Shown piece by piece: positions 40,789 through 49,369 of a DNA stretch of 64,000 nt (within the stretch, counting starts at the first letter, position 1; each line of letters begins with the position of its first letter). Source of the DNA: Phycisphaerae bacterium (GTDB taxonomy: Bacteria > Planctomycetota > Phycisphaerae > Phycisphaerales > Phycisphaeraceae); assembly GCA_030425705.1 (NCBI GenBank), contig JAUHZU010000002.1, positions 496,001 to 560,000 on the forward strand. The letters run 5' to 3'. The notes below the pieces were generated by a model, which worked only from the letters and a program-made list of their open reading frames with translations, was not told where the DNA came from and did no database searches. A program made the translations under genes and the position numbers.

Positions 40789-41814
40789 ATGAACATCCTA
40801 CTCACCGGCGGCAGCGGCTTTATCGGCTCCAACTTCGTCCGGCTCGTCCTGCGCGAACGGCCCGACTACCGCGTCACCAACCTCGACTGCCTGACCTACT
40901 CCGGCAACCCGGAGAACCTCGCCGACATCGAGGACGACGACCGCTACACCTTCGTCCACGGCAACATCTGCGACCTCGAGCTGTGCACGAAGCTCATGCA
41001 CGACTGTGACGCGGTGGTGCACATGGCCGCCGAGTCGCACGTGGACCGGTCGATCATCGACGCTCGGCCGTTTGTCGAGTCCAACGTGCTGGGCACGCAG
41101 ACCCTGCTGGACGCGCTCCGCCGGGCCGACCCCGGCGGGACCAAGCGGTTCGTGCACGTCTCGACAGACGAGGTGTTCGGCGACCTGCCGCTGGATAAGC
41201 CCGAGGAGCTGTTCAGCGAGACGACGCCCTACGCTCCGTCGAGCCCGTACTCCGCGAGCAAGGCCGGCAGCGACATGGTCGCGCGGGCCTACGCCCATAC
41301 GTTCGGCATGCCGGTGATGATCACCAACTGCTCGAACAACCACGGGCCCTACCAGTTCCCCGAAAAAGTCATCCCGCTGTTCGTCACCAACCTCATCGAG
41401 GGCAAGAAGGTCCCTCTGTACGGCGACGGGAAGAACGTCCGCGACTGGCTGCACGTCGAGGACCACTGCGAGGCGGTCTTGACCGTGCTGGAGAAGGGCA
41501 CGCCCGGCGAGCAATACTGCATCGGCGGCAACAACGAACGCAGCAACCTCGAACTCACCCACGCGATCCTCGAACTCATGGGCAAGGGTGAAGACATGAT
41601 CGAGCCCGTCACCGACCGGCTCGGCCACGACCGGCGGTACGCGATCGACGCCACAAAGATCAAGCGCGACCTCGGCTGGGAGCCGACCCGCAGCGCCTGG
41701 CCGCAGGCGCTCGAACACACCGTGAAGTGGTACGTGGACCACCCGCGGTGGTGGCAGAACGTCAAGAGCGGGGCGTACCGGGAGTACTACGCGAAGCAGT
41801 ACGGGACGCGTTGA
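40789..41814 (+). CDS. rfbB: dTDP-glucose 4,6-dehydratase
   Basis: 341 residues. NAD-binding NILLTGGSGFIGSNFVRLV, substrate motif HMAAESHVDRSI, catalytic STDEVFGDLP (Thr/Asp/Glu) and YSASKAGSDMVARAYAHT (YxxxK), NCSNNHGPYQFPEKVIPLFV, and the tail RRYAIDATKIKRDLGWEPTR. It forms dTDP-4-keto-6-deoxy-D-glucose. It is last in the cluster and may depend on readthrough from the inserted unit upstream, whose right repeat ends 13 bp before the start. Confidence 0.95.
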   Translation: MNILLTGGSGFIGSNFVRLVLRERPDYRVTNLDCLTYSGNPENLADIEDDDRYTFVHGNICDLELCTKLMHDCDAVVHMAAESHVDRSIIDARPFVESNVLGTQTLLDALRRADPGGTKRFVHVSTDEVFGDLPLDKPEELFSETTPYAPSSPYSASKAGSDMVARAYAHTFGMPVMITNCSNNHGPYQFPEKVIPLFVTNLIEGKKVPLYGDGKNVRDWLHVEDHCEAVLTVLEKGTPGEQYCIGGNNERSNLELTHAILELMGKGEDMIEPVTDRLGHDRRYAIDATKIKRDLGWEPTRSAWPQALEHTVKWYVDHPRWWQNVKSGAYREYYAKQYGTR

Positions 41815-41849
41815 GTCGGGCCGCTGAATCCCAAACTCCCAAGGCGGGC

Positions 41850-42656
41850 TCAGACCCGCACCGGACGCCAGCCCGCGACATCGACGCGGCTGGCGTAGTG
41901 CGCGACGGGTGGGGTCCCGGGCAGGTCCAGGCCGAGCCCGGCGGTCATGTCGCACACCTCGATGTCGCACTCGGCGGGCTGCAGCGGCCAGGCCGCGTGG
42001 TGCACCTCGCCGACGAGCGCCGCGCCGGCCCGCGTCGTGGAGTACAGGCGGTAGCGCTCCGTAAGGAAGTGCTCGAACGTGCCGGGCGGGGCGGGGGTCG
42101 GCGGGCTGCCGGGCACCGGGCGGTAGCGTGCGACGAACGCGGCCGGCGGCGCGCCGCGTTGGGTGCGCCGGCTGGAGTAGCGGGTCCAGCCGTCGGGCGG
42201 GTGATCGGTCGTGATCTCCATCCGCGCGTGGTAGTAGGGCAGCCCGAACCCGTGCAGCGGGCCAACCCCGCGCCAACGCCCCGCCCACACGAACGACCGG
42301 CTCGCGGCGTCGAGCGAGAAGAACAGCACGCCCGGCACCCCGCCGCAGGTCACATACGTCCGCACGTTCAACTCGGGGAAGCGAGAGAAACTCGTCGCCC
42401 CACACCAGCGCGGCACCGCCGGGAGGAAGCGCGGCCGGACCCGGTCCATCACGAACGGCACGACCCCCAGCCAGCACCGTCCCTCGAACGGGTCGGGCTC
42501 GAACCCGTCGGGCAGCGCGCGGCGCATCGTGTCCGGGTCGATCGGCCAGTGCAGGAACGCGAGGTCGCGCCACACCATCGACACGGCCCAGGGCCTGGCC
42601 GGTAGCGGGTACGGCCGGTGGTCGGTATGACCGAGCGAGGTGTGCCGCGGGAGCAT
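41850..42656 (-). CDS. DUF2071 family protein (YqjF-like)
   Basis: 268 residues. MVWRDLAFLHWPIDPDTMRR and LPDGFEPDPFEGRCWLGVVP, then ELNVRTYVTCGGVPGVLFFS and the pattern of acetoacetate-decarboxylase-like folds, place it in DUF2071. No catalytic role is known to me. The gene is convergent with rfbB. On the minus strand a weak TACGAT box (42663-42668) sits 6 nt before the ATG. Confidence 0.82.
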   Translation of the reverse strand: MLPRHTSLGHTDHRPYPLPARPWAVSMVWRDLAFLHWPIDPDTMRRALPDGFEPDPFEGRCWLGVVPFVMDRVRPRFLPAVPRWCGATSFSRFPELNVRTYVTCGGVPGVLFFSLDAASRSFVWAGRWRGVGPLHGFGLPYYHARMEITTDHPPDGWTRYSSRRTQRGAPPAAFVARYRPVPGSPPTPAPPGTFEHFLTERYRLYSTTRAGAALVGEVHHAAWPLQPAECDIEVCDMTAGLGLDLPGTPPVAHYASRVDVAGWRPVRV

Positions 42657-42740
42657 GGCGGCATCGTACCGGGCGGCCGTGCGGTCAGGTAGGGCGGGAA
42701 TAGCGCCGCGGTCCGGCGCGTTGGTCCTTTGCGAGCGTGT

Positions 42741-42769
42741 TTGCCCGTGCCACGGGCCGGGCCTAGAAT
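42741..42769 (+). promoter_or_regulatory. Promoter of trxA
   Basis: TTGCCC (42741-42746), 17-bp spacer, TAGAAT (42764-42769). The start codon is 51 bp downstream, with AAGGGA as SD, so this message has a normal leader. Confidence 0.6.
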
Positions 42770-42820
42770 CCGCGGTTCACGCCCGCTTTTTGCACCCCGA
42801 CGCCAGCAAGGGAGACACGC

Positions 42821-43153
42821 ATGGCCGCAGACACCCTCACCGAATTCACCGACGCCAACTTCCAGGCCGAGGCCCTCGACGCCGACGTCCCGGTCCTCGT
42901 CGACTTCTGGGCCGAGTGGTGCATGCCCTGCCGGATGCTCGCGCCGGTCATCGAGAAGATCGCCACGACCTACGGCGACAAGATCAAGGTCGGCAAGCTC
43001 GACACCGACGGCAACCGCGAGACCGCCGTGAAGTACGGCATCTCCTCGATCCCCACGGTCATCCTCTTCCACAAGGGCGAGCCCGTGAAGAACATCGTCG
43101 GCATGCAGCCCGAAGGCGCCTACACCGCCGAGATCGACAAGCTGCTGGGCTGA
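42821..43153 (+). CDS. trxA: Thioredoxin
   Basis: 110 residues, typical length. The active site is WCMPC (Cys34, Cys37), with Met replacing the Gly of canonical WCGPC. The cis-Pro loop ISSIPTVILF and VDFWAEWC are conserved. It reduces protein disulfides with thioredoxin reductase, which is not in the window. The Met variant may alter redox potential. A strong terminator follows 31 bp after the stop. Confidence 0.93.
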   Translation: MAADTLTEFTDANFQAEALDADVPVLVDFWAEWCMPCRMLAPVIEKIATTYGDKIKVGKLDTDGNRETAVKYGISSIPTVILFHKGEPVKNIVGMQPEGAYTAEIDKLLG

Positions 43154-43183
43154 CCCCCCGAGCAATTCCATCTACAATCTCCC

Positions 43184-43216
43184 GAAGCCCATGCCGTGAC
43201 GGCGTGGGCTTCTTTG
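43184..43216 (+). terminator. Terminator after trxA
   Basis: GAAGCCCATGCC (43184-43195) pairs with GGCGTGGGCTTC (43201-43212), followed by TTTG. Confidence 0.7.
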
Positions 43217-43244
43217 CATCCCTGATCCTTACCGCGAGCCGCCC

Positions 43245-44477
43245 ATGCCTGTCGCGTTCCAGCACACGTACCTGCCCAACGGCCTGACCGTGATCGCCGA
43301 GACGGACCCGGACGCGCACACCGCGGCGGTGGGCTTCTTCGTCAAGACCGGCGCACGCGACGAGACGCCCGAGGTCATGGGCGTGTCCCACTTCCTCGAG
43401 CACATGATGTTCAAGGGGACCGACCGCCGGTCGGCCGAGGACGTGAACCGGGAGTTTGACGCGATCGGCGCGAGCTACAACGCGTTCACCAGCCACGAGC
43501 AGACGGTGTACTACGGCCACGTCCTGCCGGAGATGCTGCCCGCCGCGGTCGACCTCTTCGCCGACATGCTCCGCCCGGCGCTGCGGACTGAGGACTTCGA
43601 CATGGAGAAGAAAGTCATCCTCGAAGAGATCGGGATGTACGACGATCGGCCGGAGTGGCGGCTGCACGACCGGCTGCTGGAGGAGCACTACGGCCCGCAC
43701 GGGCTGGGCTACCGCGTGCTCGGGTCCAACGCGACGGTCGGCGCGATGACCGCCGAGCAGATGCGCGGCTACTTCGAGGCGCGCTACAGCCCGGACAACA
43801 TCGTCGTCTCCGCGGCGGGCCGGCTGGACTTTGATGCGCTGTGCGAAGACATCGAGGCCCGCTGCGGCGCCTGGACGCCGACCGGCGCGGCACGCGACTA
43901 TTCCCCGCCGACCGCCGCCGACCGCTCGGTCACGATCGAGGACGACAAGGTGTCTCGCCACTACCTGGCGATGCTCACGCCCGGCCCCGCGGCGCAGGAC
44001 GACGAGCGCTACGCCGCGAAGGTGCTCGCGGACGTGCTGGGCGACAGCGACGGGTCCCGGCTGTACTGGGCGCTGGTGGACCCGGGGATCGCCGACGAGG
44101 CAGACTTCTCGGTGATGCCCCACGACCGTGCGGGCGCGTTCTTCGCGTATGCTTCCTGCGACCCGGCCCGGGCCGAGCGGGTCGAGCAGACGCTGCTGGG
44201 TGTCTTGGATGCGCAGGCGGGCGCGGGCTTCGACATCACGCCGGCCGACGTCGAGCGGGCGGTGAACAAGCTGGCAACGCGGGTCACGCTACAGGGCGAG
44301 CGGCCCGCCGGCCGGATGCAGGCGCTGGGCGCGCAGTGGAACCTGCTGGGGCGTCGGCTGCCGCTGGAAGAGCAACTCGCGGGCCTGCGCGCGGTGACGG
44401 TGGACGACCTTCGCGGCCTGCTGGAGCGCTACCCGCTGAGCCCGCGTACGGTGGTGCGGCTGTCGCCCGGCGGATAA
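43245..44477 (+). CDS. M16 family zinc metallopeptidase
   Basis: 410 residues. The inverted zinc motif HFLEH lies at residues 49-53 in VMGVSHFLEHMMFKGT, with the downstream Glu in KKVILEEIGMYDDRPEW. VVSAAGRLDFDALCEDIEAR and VDPGIADEADFSVMPHDRAG continue the N-terminal M16 domain, and the C-terminal domain is present, so this is a complete two-domain protein of the bacterial processing-peptidase-like class (PqqL/YmxG type). It should degrade small peptides. Upstream is the trxA terminator. Confidence 0.88.
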   Translation: MPVAFQHTYLPNGLTVIAETDPDAHTAAVGFFVKTGARDETPEVMGVSHFLEHMMFKGTDRRSAEDVNREFDAIGASYNAFTSHEQTVYYGHVLPEMLPAAVDLFADMLRPALRTEDFDMEKKVILEEIGMYDDRPEWRLHDRLLEEHYGPHGLGYRVLGSNATVGAMTAEQMRGYFEARYSPDNIVVSAAGRLDFDALCEDIEARCGAWTPTGAARDYSPPTAADRSVTIEDDKVSRHYLAMLTPGPAAQDDERYAAKVLADVLGDSDGSRLYWALVDPGIADEADFSVMPHDRAGAFFAYASCDPARAERVEQTLLGVLDAQAGAGFDITPADVERAVNKLATRVTLQGERPAGRMQALGAQWNLLGRRLPLEEQLAGLRAVTVDDLRGLLERYPLSPRTVVRLSPGG

Positions 44478-44531
44478 CCGATGGATCTCGGATGCAGAGG
44501 GTACGCCGGCACCGAGTCATCCCGAGTCAAT

Positions 44532-45038
44532 ATGAGGGTCGAGGTCTTGGACGGGAACCCCGAATCAGATCGGCCGGGTTGGGCAGGCCGGGTGTCAAGC
44601 TGGGTGCGGTACCCGGTGCTGGGCTCACTGTTGCAGACCCGCCGGGCATGCGTGGTGTTGTCGGTGGTGCTGGTTCTGCAACTGGTTTCAGCCGGTCTGG
44701 GGGTGTCGGTTTACCAGTGCCCGATCCTGAAACTCACCGGGGTGCCGTGCCCCGGGTGCGGCCTGAGCCGGGGCGCTGTCGCGGCCCTGCTGCTCGACCC
44801 TGCGGGGGTGGTGTGGTGGAACGCGTTCGGCCCGGCGGCGCTCTTGGCGGTCGTGCTGATCCTGTTGACAGGGCTGCTGCCCGAGCGGCACCGACGGGCC
44901 TGGGTCGGCCGGATTGCATGGATCGAACAAAAAACCGGTATCACCAATACCGCGTTTATCCTGCTTTGGTTATATTGGGTAGGCCGTCTGGTCCTGCTGG
45001 GCGGCGACTTGGGGGGGCGCCTGTCTGCCTATCCCTGA
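44532..45038 (+). CDS. DUF2752 membrane protein
   Basis: 168 residues from the ATG at 44532 (an upstream ATG at 44481 is less likely). The DUF2752 signature is clear: YQCPILKLTGVPCPGCGLSR followed by GAVAALLLDPAGVVWWNAFG. Hydrophobic segments lie at about 38-58, 94-115 and 138-158. Members commonly neighbour TM2-domain proteins, as here, and may be membrane cofactors for unidentified envelope systems. Confidence 0.82.
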   Translation: MRVEVLDGNPESDRPGWAGRVSSWVRYPVLGSLLQTRRACVVLSVVLVLQLVSAGLGVSVYQCPILKLTGVPCPGCGLSRGAVAALLLDPAGVVWWNAFGPAALLAVVLILLTGLLPERHRRAWVGRIAWIEQKTGITNTAFILLWLYWVGRLVLLGGDLGGRLSAYP

Positions 45039-45071
45039 TTCATCCTCTCATCCATACCTAGGAGACTCACC

Positions 45072-45335
45072 TTGATCGCACTACTCGGCCTGCTTTCGAT
45101 CCCGGTCTCGCTTGTCGCTCTGGTCTGCTGGATCATGACCATCATTGTTGCGTTCAAGAAAGAAGAGGGGCCGTTGTTCGGCATCCTGTGCATCTGCCCG
45201 CTGATCGGTCTGATCCTGGGCTGGGTCAAGAACAAGGAGTGGGACCACCAGAAGGTCATGCTGGTCTGGACCGCGTGCGTGGTGATCAACATCATCCTGA
45301 ACATTGTGGTGACCGCCGCATCTGCCGCGTCCTGA
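45072..45335 (+). CDS. Small three-TM membrane protein
   Basis: 87 residues from a TTG at 45072 (AGGAG 7 nt upstream). Hydrophobic segments at about 2-25 (IALLGLLSIPVSLVALVCWI), 33-48 (GPLFGILCICPLIGLI) and 62-84. A short charged loop (KNKEWDHQK) separates the last two. It sits between DUF2752 and TM2 genes in the same direction and probably belongs to the same unit. Family unknown. Confidence 0.6.
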   Translation: MIALLGLLSIPVSLVALVCWIMTIIVAFKKEEGPLFGILCICPLIGLILGWVKNKEWDHQKVMLVWTACVVINIILNIVVTAASAAS

Positions 45336-45405
45336 GCCCGCAGCCGTTATCATGTCTTACATATCCGATCCACTCCCCCTATAATCGACTACTGGAGAAC
45401 GCATC

Positions 45406-45660
45406 ATGGCAGACGAAAAAATCCCCGGTGCCGAGAAGAAGATCGTGGCTGGTATCCTCGGCATCGTGCTCGGCGGACTCGGCGTGCACCGGTTCTACCT
45501 CGGCGACACCACGGGTGGTATTATTCGCATCGTCATCAATGTCTTCACCTGCTTTACTGTCGGCGGCATCATCGGGCTCGTCGAAGGCATCATCTACCTC
45601 ACCAAGTCGGACCAAGAGTTTGTAGATACCTACATCAATGGCGACAAGGCATGGTTCTAA
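45406..45660 (+). CDS. TM2 domain protein
   Basis: 84 residues. The TM2 signature VLGGLGVHRFYLGDTTGGII and a second hydrophobic segment (FTVGGIIGLVEGIIYL) are present, with an acidic C-terminus. TM2 proteins are small, two-helix proteins of unknown biochemical role, often paired with DUF2752. A terminator follows 33 bp after the stop. Confidence 0.9.
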   Translation: MADEKIPGAEKKIVAGILGIVLGGLGVHRFYLGDTTGGIIRIVINVFTCFTVGGIIGLVEGIIYLTKSDQEFVDTYINGDKAWF

Positions 45661-45693
45661 GCTGAGCCCGCTCGGACCATTGTGATCGACCTG

Positions 45694-45727
45694 CACAGCC
45701 CCCGCTCCACGGCGGGGGCTGTGTCTT
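45694..45727 (+). terminator. Terminator after the TM2 gene
   Basis: CACAGCCCCCGC (45694-45705) pairs with GCGGGGGCTGTG (45712-45723), followed by TCTTT. Confidence 0.8.
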
Positions 45728-45782
45728 TGGCTGGCCGACACAGGCACGGCGGCGGGGGGCTTGTTGCACCTATACTGCCGCC

Positions 45783-46973
45783 ATGATGCAGCCGATTCCC
45801 GAGATCCTGGATGAGCTCCGTGCCGGGCGGATGGTGGTCCTGGTCGATGACGAGAAGCGTGAGAACGAGGGGGACCTGGTGTGCGCGGCGCAGTTCGCGA
45901 CGCCGGAGACGCTGAACTTCATGCTGCGCGAGGCGCGTGGGATGATGTGCGTGCCGATGAGCCAGCGGGTGTGTGACCGGCTGGACCTGCCGCCGCAGAG
46001 CGCGAGCAACACGTCGCAGCGGACGACGGCGTACACGGTGAGCGTGGATGCGCACGAGCGTTTCGGGCTGACGACGGGGGTGAGCGCGGCGGACCGGGCG
46101 CGGACCTGCCGGGTGCTGGCCGACCCCGAGAGCCGGCCGAGCGACCTGGCGCGGCCCGGGCACATGCACCCGCTGCGGGCGCGGGACGGCGGGGTGCTGG
46201 TCCGCGCGGGGCAGACCGAGGGCTCGGTGGACCTGTGCAAGCTGGCCGGTCTCGAACCGGTCTCGGTCATCATCGAGATCATGAACGAGGACGGGACGAT
46301 GGCCCGGCGGGGCGATCTGGAGGCGTTCTGCGGGAAGCACAAGCTGAAGATGTGTTCGGTCGCGGATGTGATCCACCACCGGCTGGAGCGGGACAAGCTC
46401 GTGGAGCGGGTCGACCGGGTGCCGTTCGACAACGCGTTCGGCCGGTGGCAGCTCAACGTGTACCGCTCGCAGGTGGACCCGATGCCGCACGTCGCGCTGA
46501 CCTGTGGCCCGGTGGGTGAGCCGGACGAGTGCGGCGGGTCCGTGCCGACGACCGCGCCGACGCTCGTGCGGATGCACAGCCAGAACCTGCTGGGCGACGT
46601 GTTCGGCGACGCGACGCAGCCGTCGGGCGACACGCTGCGCGCCGCGATGCAGATGATCCAGCAGCAGGGGGCCGGGGCGATCGTGTACCTCCGGCACGAG
46701 GGGATGGGCACGGGCGTGCTCAAGCGGCTGCAGACGCTGGACCTCTCCCCCGAGCAGGCGCTGCAGCGCGAAGAGACCCACCGGCCCGGCGCGGCCCACG
46801 CCAGCCCCGGCGTCGCGCCCAGCGCCGACAAGCACGGCTACGGCATCGGCTGCCAGGTCCTCCGTGACCTGGGGCTCTCCAAGCTCAAGCTCATCACCGA
46901 CCACCCCTTCACGCCCCAGGCGCTCAGCGGCTTTGACCTGTCGATCGAGTCGTTCGTGCCCGTGCAGCGGTAG
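45783..46973 (+). CDS. ribB: 3,4-dihydroxy-2-butanone-4-phosphate synthase with degenerate GTP cyclohydrolase II domain
   Basis: 396 residues. The N-terminal RibB domain is intact: VVLVDDEKRENEGDLVCAAQ, TTGVSAADRA and the RPGHMHPL active-site segment, then GQTEGSVDLCKLAGLEPVSV. The C-terminal domain is RibA-like but altered: RMHSQNLLGDVFGDATQPSG replaces the canonical zinc-cysteine segment (CLTGDxxxSxxCDCG), and YLRHEGMGTGVLKRLQ replaces the YLRQEGRGIGL loop. All three zinc Cys are gone, so cyclohydrolase activity is unlikely, as in RibBX proteins. TATACT (45771-45776) lies 6 nt before the ATG. No FMN riboswitch is visible upstream. Confidence 0.88.
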   Translation: MMQPIPEILDELRAGRMVVLVDDEKRENEGDLVCAAQFATPETLNFMLREARGMMCVPMSQRVCDRLDLPPQSASNTSQRTTAYTVSVDAHERFGLTTGVSAADRARTCRVLADPESRPSDLARPGHMHPLRARDGGVLVRAGQTEGSVDLCKLAGLEPVSVIIEIMNEDGTMARRGDLEAFCGKHKLKMCSVADVIHHRLERDKLVERVDRVPFDNAFGRWQLNVYRSQVDPMPHVALTCGPVGEPDECGGSVPTTAPTLVRMHSQNLLGDVFGDATQPSGDTLRAAMQMIQQQGAGAIVYLRHEGMGTGVLKRLQTLDLSPEQALQREETHRPGAAHASPGVAPSADKHGYGIGCQVLRDLGLSKLKLITDHPFTPQALSGFDLSIESFVPVQR

Positions 46974-47024
46974 CACCGTGGATCGCGCGGCCCGCAGCGC
47001 GCCCGGGTTGAGTATCATCCGAGC

Positions 47025-48479
47025 ATGCATGCGACGGCCACGCCGAACGGTCCGGACCGCCCAAGGAACCCGCTGCTGCCTTGGCGGTGGGCGCTGCACT
47101 GGCAGATCCTGCTTGGGCTGGTGCTGGGCATCGGCGTCGGGGCGCTGCTGGCGCAGTCGGCACTCTCCGCCTCCGCCCAGGCCGGGGACAAGACGCAGGC
47201 CGCCAGCCGGGTGCAGGACGGCACGCTCTACCTCGTCCTCCAGCTCCTGGGCGACCTGTTCCTCAACGGGCTGAAGCTGATCGTCATCCCGATCATCACG
47301 ACGTCGATCATCCTCGCCGTCGCTGGGCTCGGCCGCAGTGATGCGTTCCGCCGGCTCGGGCTCAAGACCCTCGCCTACTACATGGCGACCTCGCTCATCG
47401 CCATCCTCATCGGGCTGGCGCTGGTCAACCTCATCGCGCCCGGCCACGTGCCCGGCGAGGCGACGCTGTTCGGCGACACCCAGGCCGCGTCCTTCACCTC
47501 CGAGGCCGCCGCCGTCGAGGGCCGGACCACCGGCAAGACCGCCTCGGACTTCCTCGACGTCTTCCGCAAGATGGTCCCGCCCAACGTCGTCGCCGCCGCG
47601 AACGAGGGCAACTTCATCGGGCTCATCATCGTCTCCATGCTCGTGGGCTATTTCGCCACCCGGCTGATGCCCGAGAAGCACGACATGTTCCTGGGCTTTG
47701 TCGAGGCGGTCTACGACATCACCCTCGCGATCACGCACCTGGTGCTCCGGCTCGCGCCGATCGGCGTGTTCGGGCTGATCGCCGCGACCGTCGCGGTCCA
47801 GGTCGCCAAGCTCGCGCCCGACGACCGGGTGCACGAGCTGGCCTGGGGCATCGGCAAGTTCGCTGGCACCGTGCTGCTCGCGCTGGGGCTGCACTTCTTT
47901 GTCGTCATGCCGCTGATCCTCTGCTTCGTCGCCCGGGTCAACCCAATCCGCCACTACGTCGCGATGGGCCCGGCGATCATGACCGCGTTCTCCACCTCCT
48001 CGTCTTCCAGCACCCTGCCGGTGACCATGGAGTGTGTCGAAGAACGGGCCGGCGTCTCGCGGAAGACCACCAGCTTCGTCCTCCCCTTGGGCGCGACGGT
48101 GAACATGGACGGCACGGCCCTGTTCGAGTGCGTCGCGGCGATCTTCATCTGCCAGGCGTTCGGCATCGACCTGTCGGTCGGCCAGCAGTTCATGATCGTC
48201 GTCGTCGCGCTGCTCACGAGCGTCGGCGTTGCTGGGGTGCCCTCGGCGTCGATCGTCGCGATCGTCGTGATCCTGCGCTCCGTGGAGGAGCAACTGAAGG
48301 CCCAAGGGATGGGCGACATCCCGCTGGTCGCGGTGGGGGTGCCGGTGATCTTCGCGGTCGACCGCCCGCTGGACATGTGCCGGACGGTGGTCAACATCTT
48401 CTCCGACTCGGTCGGCGCGGTGACGATCGCCCGGAGCGAGAAAGAAACCGGCGTCCTGGCGGGCCCGCCGGCGGGCTAA
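47025..48479 (+). CDS. Dicarboxylate/amino acid:cation symporter (DAACS)
   Basis: 484 residues, about eight to ten hydrophobic segments plus two re-entrant hairpins. The signature SSSSTLPVTMECVEERAGVS and FVLPLGATVNMDGTALFECV (substrate and sodium site) are typical of GltP/DctA proteins. The serine-rich hairpin AFSTSSSSSTLPVT and NMDGT motif are intact. It imports glutamate, aspartate or C4-dicarboxylates with Na+ or H+. TATCAT (47013-47018) lies 6 nt before the ATG. Confidence 0.92.
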   Translation: MHATATPNGPDRPRNPLLPWRWALHWQILLGLVLGIGVGALLAQSALSASAQAGDKTQAASRVQDGTLYLVLQLLGDLFLNGLKLIVIPIITTSIILAVAGLGRSDAFRRLGLKTLAYYMATSLIAILIGLALVNLIAPGHVPGEATLFGDTQAASFTSEAAAVEGRTTGKTASDFLDVFRKMVPPNVVAAANEGNFIGLIIVSMLVGYFATRLMPEKHDMFLGFVEAVYDITLAITHLVLRLAPIGVFGLIAATVAVQVAKLAPDDRVHELAWGIGKFAGTVLLALGLHFFVVMPLILCFVARVNPIRHYVAMGPAIMTAFSTSSSSSTLPVTMECVEERAGVSRKTTSFVLPLGATVNMDGTALFECVAAIFICQAFGIDLSVGQQFMIVVVALLTSVGVAGVPSASIVAIVVILRSVEEQLKAQGMGDIPLVAVGVPVIFAVDRPLDMCRTVVNIFSDSVGAVTIARSEKETGVLAGPPAG

Positions 48480-48518
48480 CCCGTAGGCGGTATTTGTGAG
48501 CGGGAGATTCAAGCCGTC

Positions 48519-48612
48519 TTGAAGTCCCGGCCGATCATGTCTATAGTGACGGCATAACCAGCCCCCGGAAGCTGCCTCTGCGTGAGCCTTGCTCCGCAGA
48601 GGCGGTTTTTTA
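48519..48612 (+). ncRNA. Candidate small RNA with promoter and terminator
   Basis: TTGAAG (48519-48524), 17-bp spacer and TATAGT (48542-48547) form a good sigma-70 promoter inside the gap after the symporter gene. Transcription from about 48554 would end at a stem GCCTCTGCG (48574-48582) / CGCAGAGGC (48595-48603) followed by GGTTTTTT (48604-48611), giving about 60 nt. No ORF with an SD fits. The hairpin could instead be the symporter gene's own terminator. Confidence 0.45.
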
Positions 48613-48653
48613 ACCGTGCATCGTCGTGGTTGGATTGGCGGAGGCCGGTTGGG

Positions 48654-49283
48654 TCAGGCGGGCTTGGTAGTCTGCTTAACCACGACCTGGCCCTTGGAGA
48701 TCAGCCAGATCAGGATGCCGATGCCCGCGAGCGCGAGCAGCAGCAGGCCGGCCCAGCCGAGCAGCATGCCGGCCGTCGCCTGCCCCCGGCCTTCAAGCAC
48801 ACCGCGTGACCGGCGGATCCGCCGACGCGCCCCGTTGCCATAGACCACCGCCAAGACCGACAGCACCCCGCCGACCACGAGGGGCGCGAACACGATGCCG
48901 AGGATGCCCATGACCAGCGAGGCGACGGCCCCGGGCGCGGTGTCGCCGTGCTCACCGTGGTCGCGCTTGGAGAGGTAGCTGCCGTGCTCGCGCGCGTGCT
49001 GCTGCACCTGGTCCGCGTAGTCGTGCTGTGATGAGTCGGCCGCCTGCGCGAGCGCGGCCAGGGGGTCGTCCGCGTCCGCGCGTCGGGTCGGGCGCGACGC
49101 CACCGGCCGGGGCGGGTCGGGTGTCACCGTCGAGCCGGGGCCGACCTCCTGCATCGGCACATCGTCCACCCCTTCGGGCCGGACCACGAACACCTTGCCG
49201 CAGGCCTTGCACTGGGCGCGCTTGCCCAGCGCCCGTTCCGACACCTGAAAAAGCTTGTTGCAGTGGGAACAGACCGTCTTCAA
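48654..49283 (-). CDS. Zinc-ribbon DUF4190-type membrane protein
   Basis: 209 residues. N-terminal zinc ribbon: VCSHCNKLFQVSERALGKRA and CKACGKVFVV (two CxxC pairs). A linker leads to two TM helices, at about 120-145 (VASLVMGILGIVFAPLVVGG) and 175-195 (LLGWAGLLLLALAGIGILIW). Between them is YGNGARRRIRRSRGVLEGRG, the GxA..I..S.G...G.g.A pattern of DUF4190 proteins. Function unknown. One of six zinc-ribbon membrane proteins in the window. Confidence 0.75.
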   Translation of the reverse strand: MKTVCSHCNKLFQVSERALGKRAQCKACGKVFVVRPEGVDDVPMQEVGPGSTVTPDPPRPVASRPTRRADADDPLAALAQAADSSQHDYADQVQQHAREHGSYLSKRDHGEHGDTAPGAVASLVMGILGIVFAPLVVGGVLSVLAVVYGNGARRRIRRSRGVLEGRGQATAGMLLGWAGLLLLALAGIGILIWLISKGQVVVKQTTKPA

Positions 49284-49369
49284 GCGCAGGCCTCAACAAC
49301 AAAGAAGGCAGAGGAGTAGCCGACATCATAGAGGCGCACGCCCACCCGTCCAACCCGGGCATCCCCCGG

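Noticed and set aside
45661-45782. Possible FMN riboswitch before ribB
   Set aside because: The gap is 122 bp, mostly a terminator for the TM2 gene, and a -10 box lies 6 nt before the start codon, leaving no room for an aptamer.
45657-48512. 951-codon open frame on the minus strand opposite ribB and the symporter gene
   Set aside because: GC-rich shadow: His/Arg/Asp-rich composition with no motif, fully covered by two well-recognised plus-strand genes.
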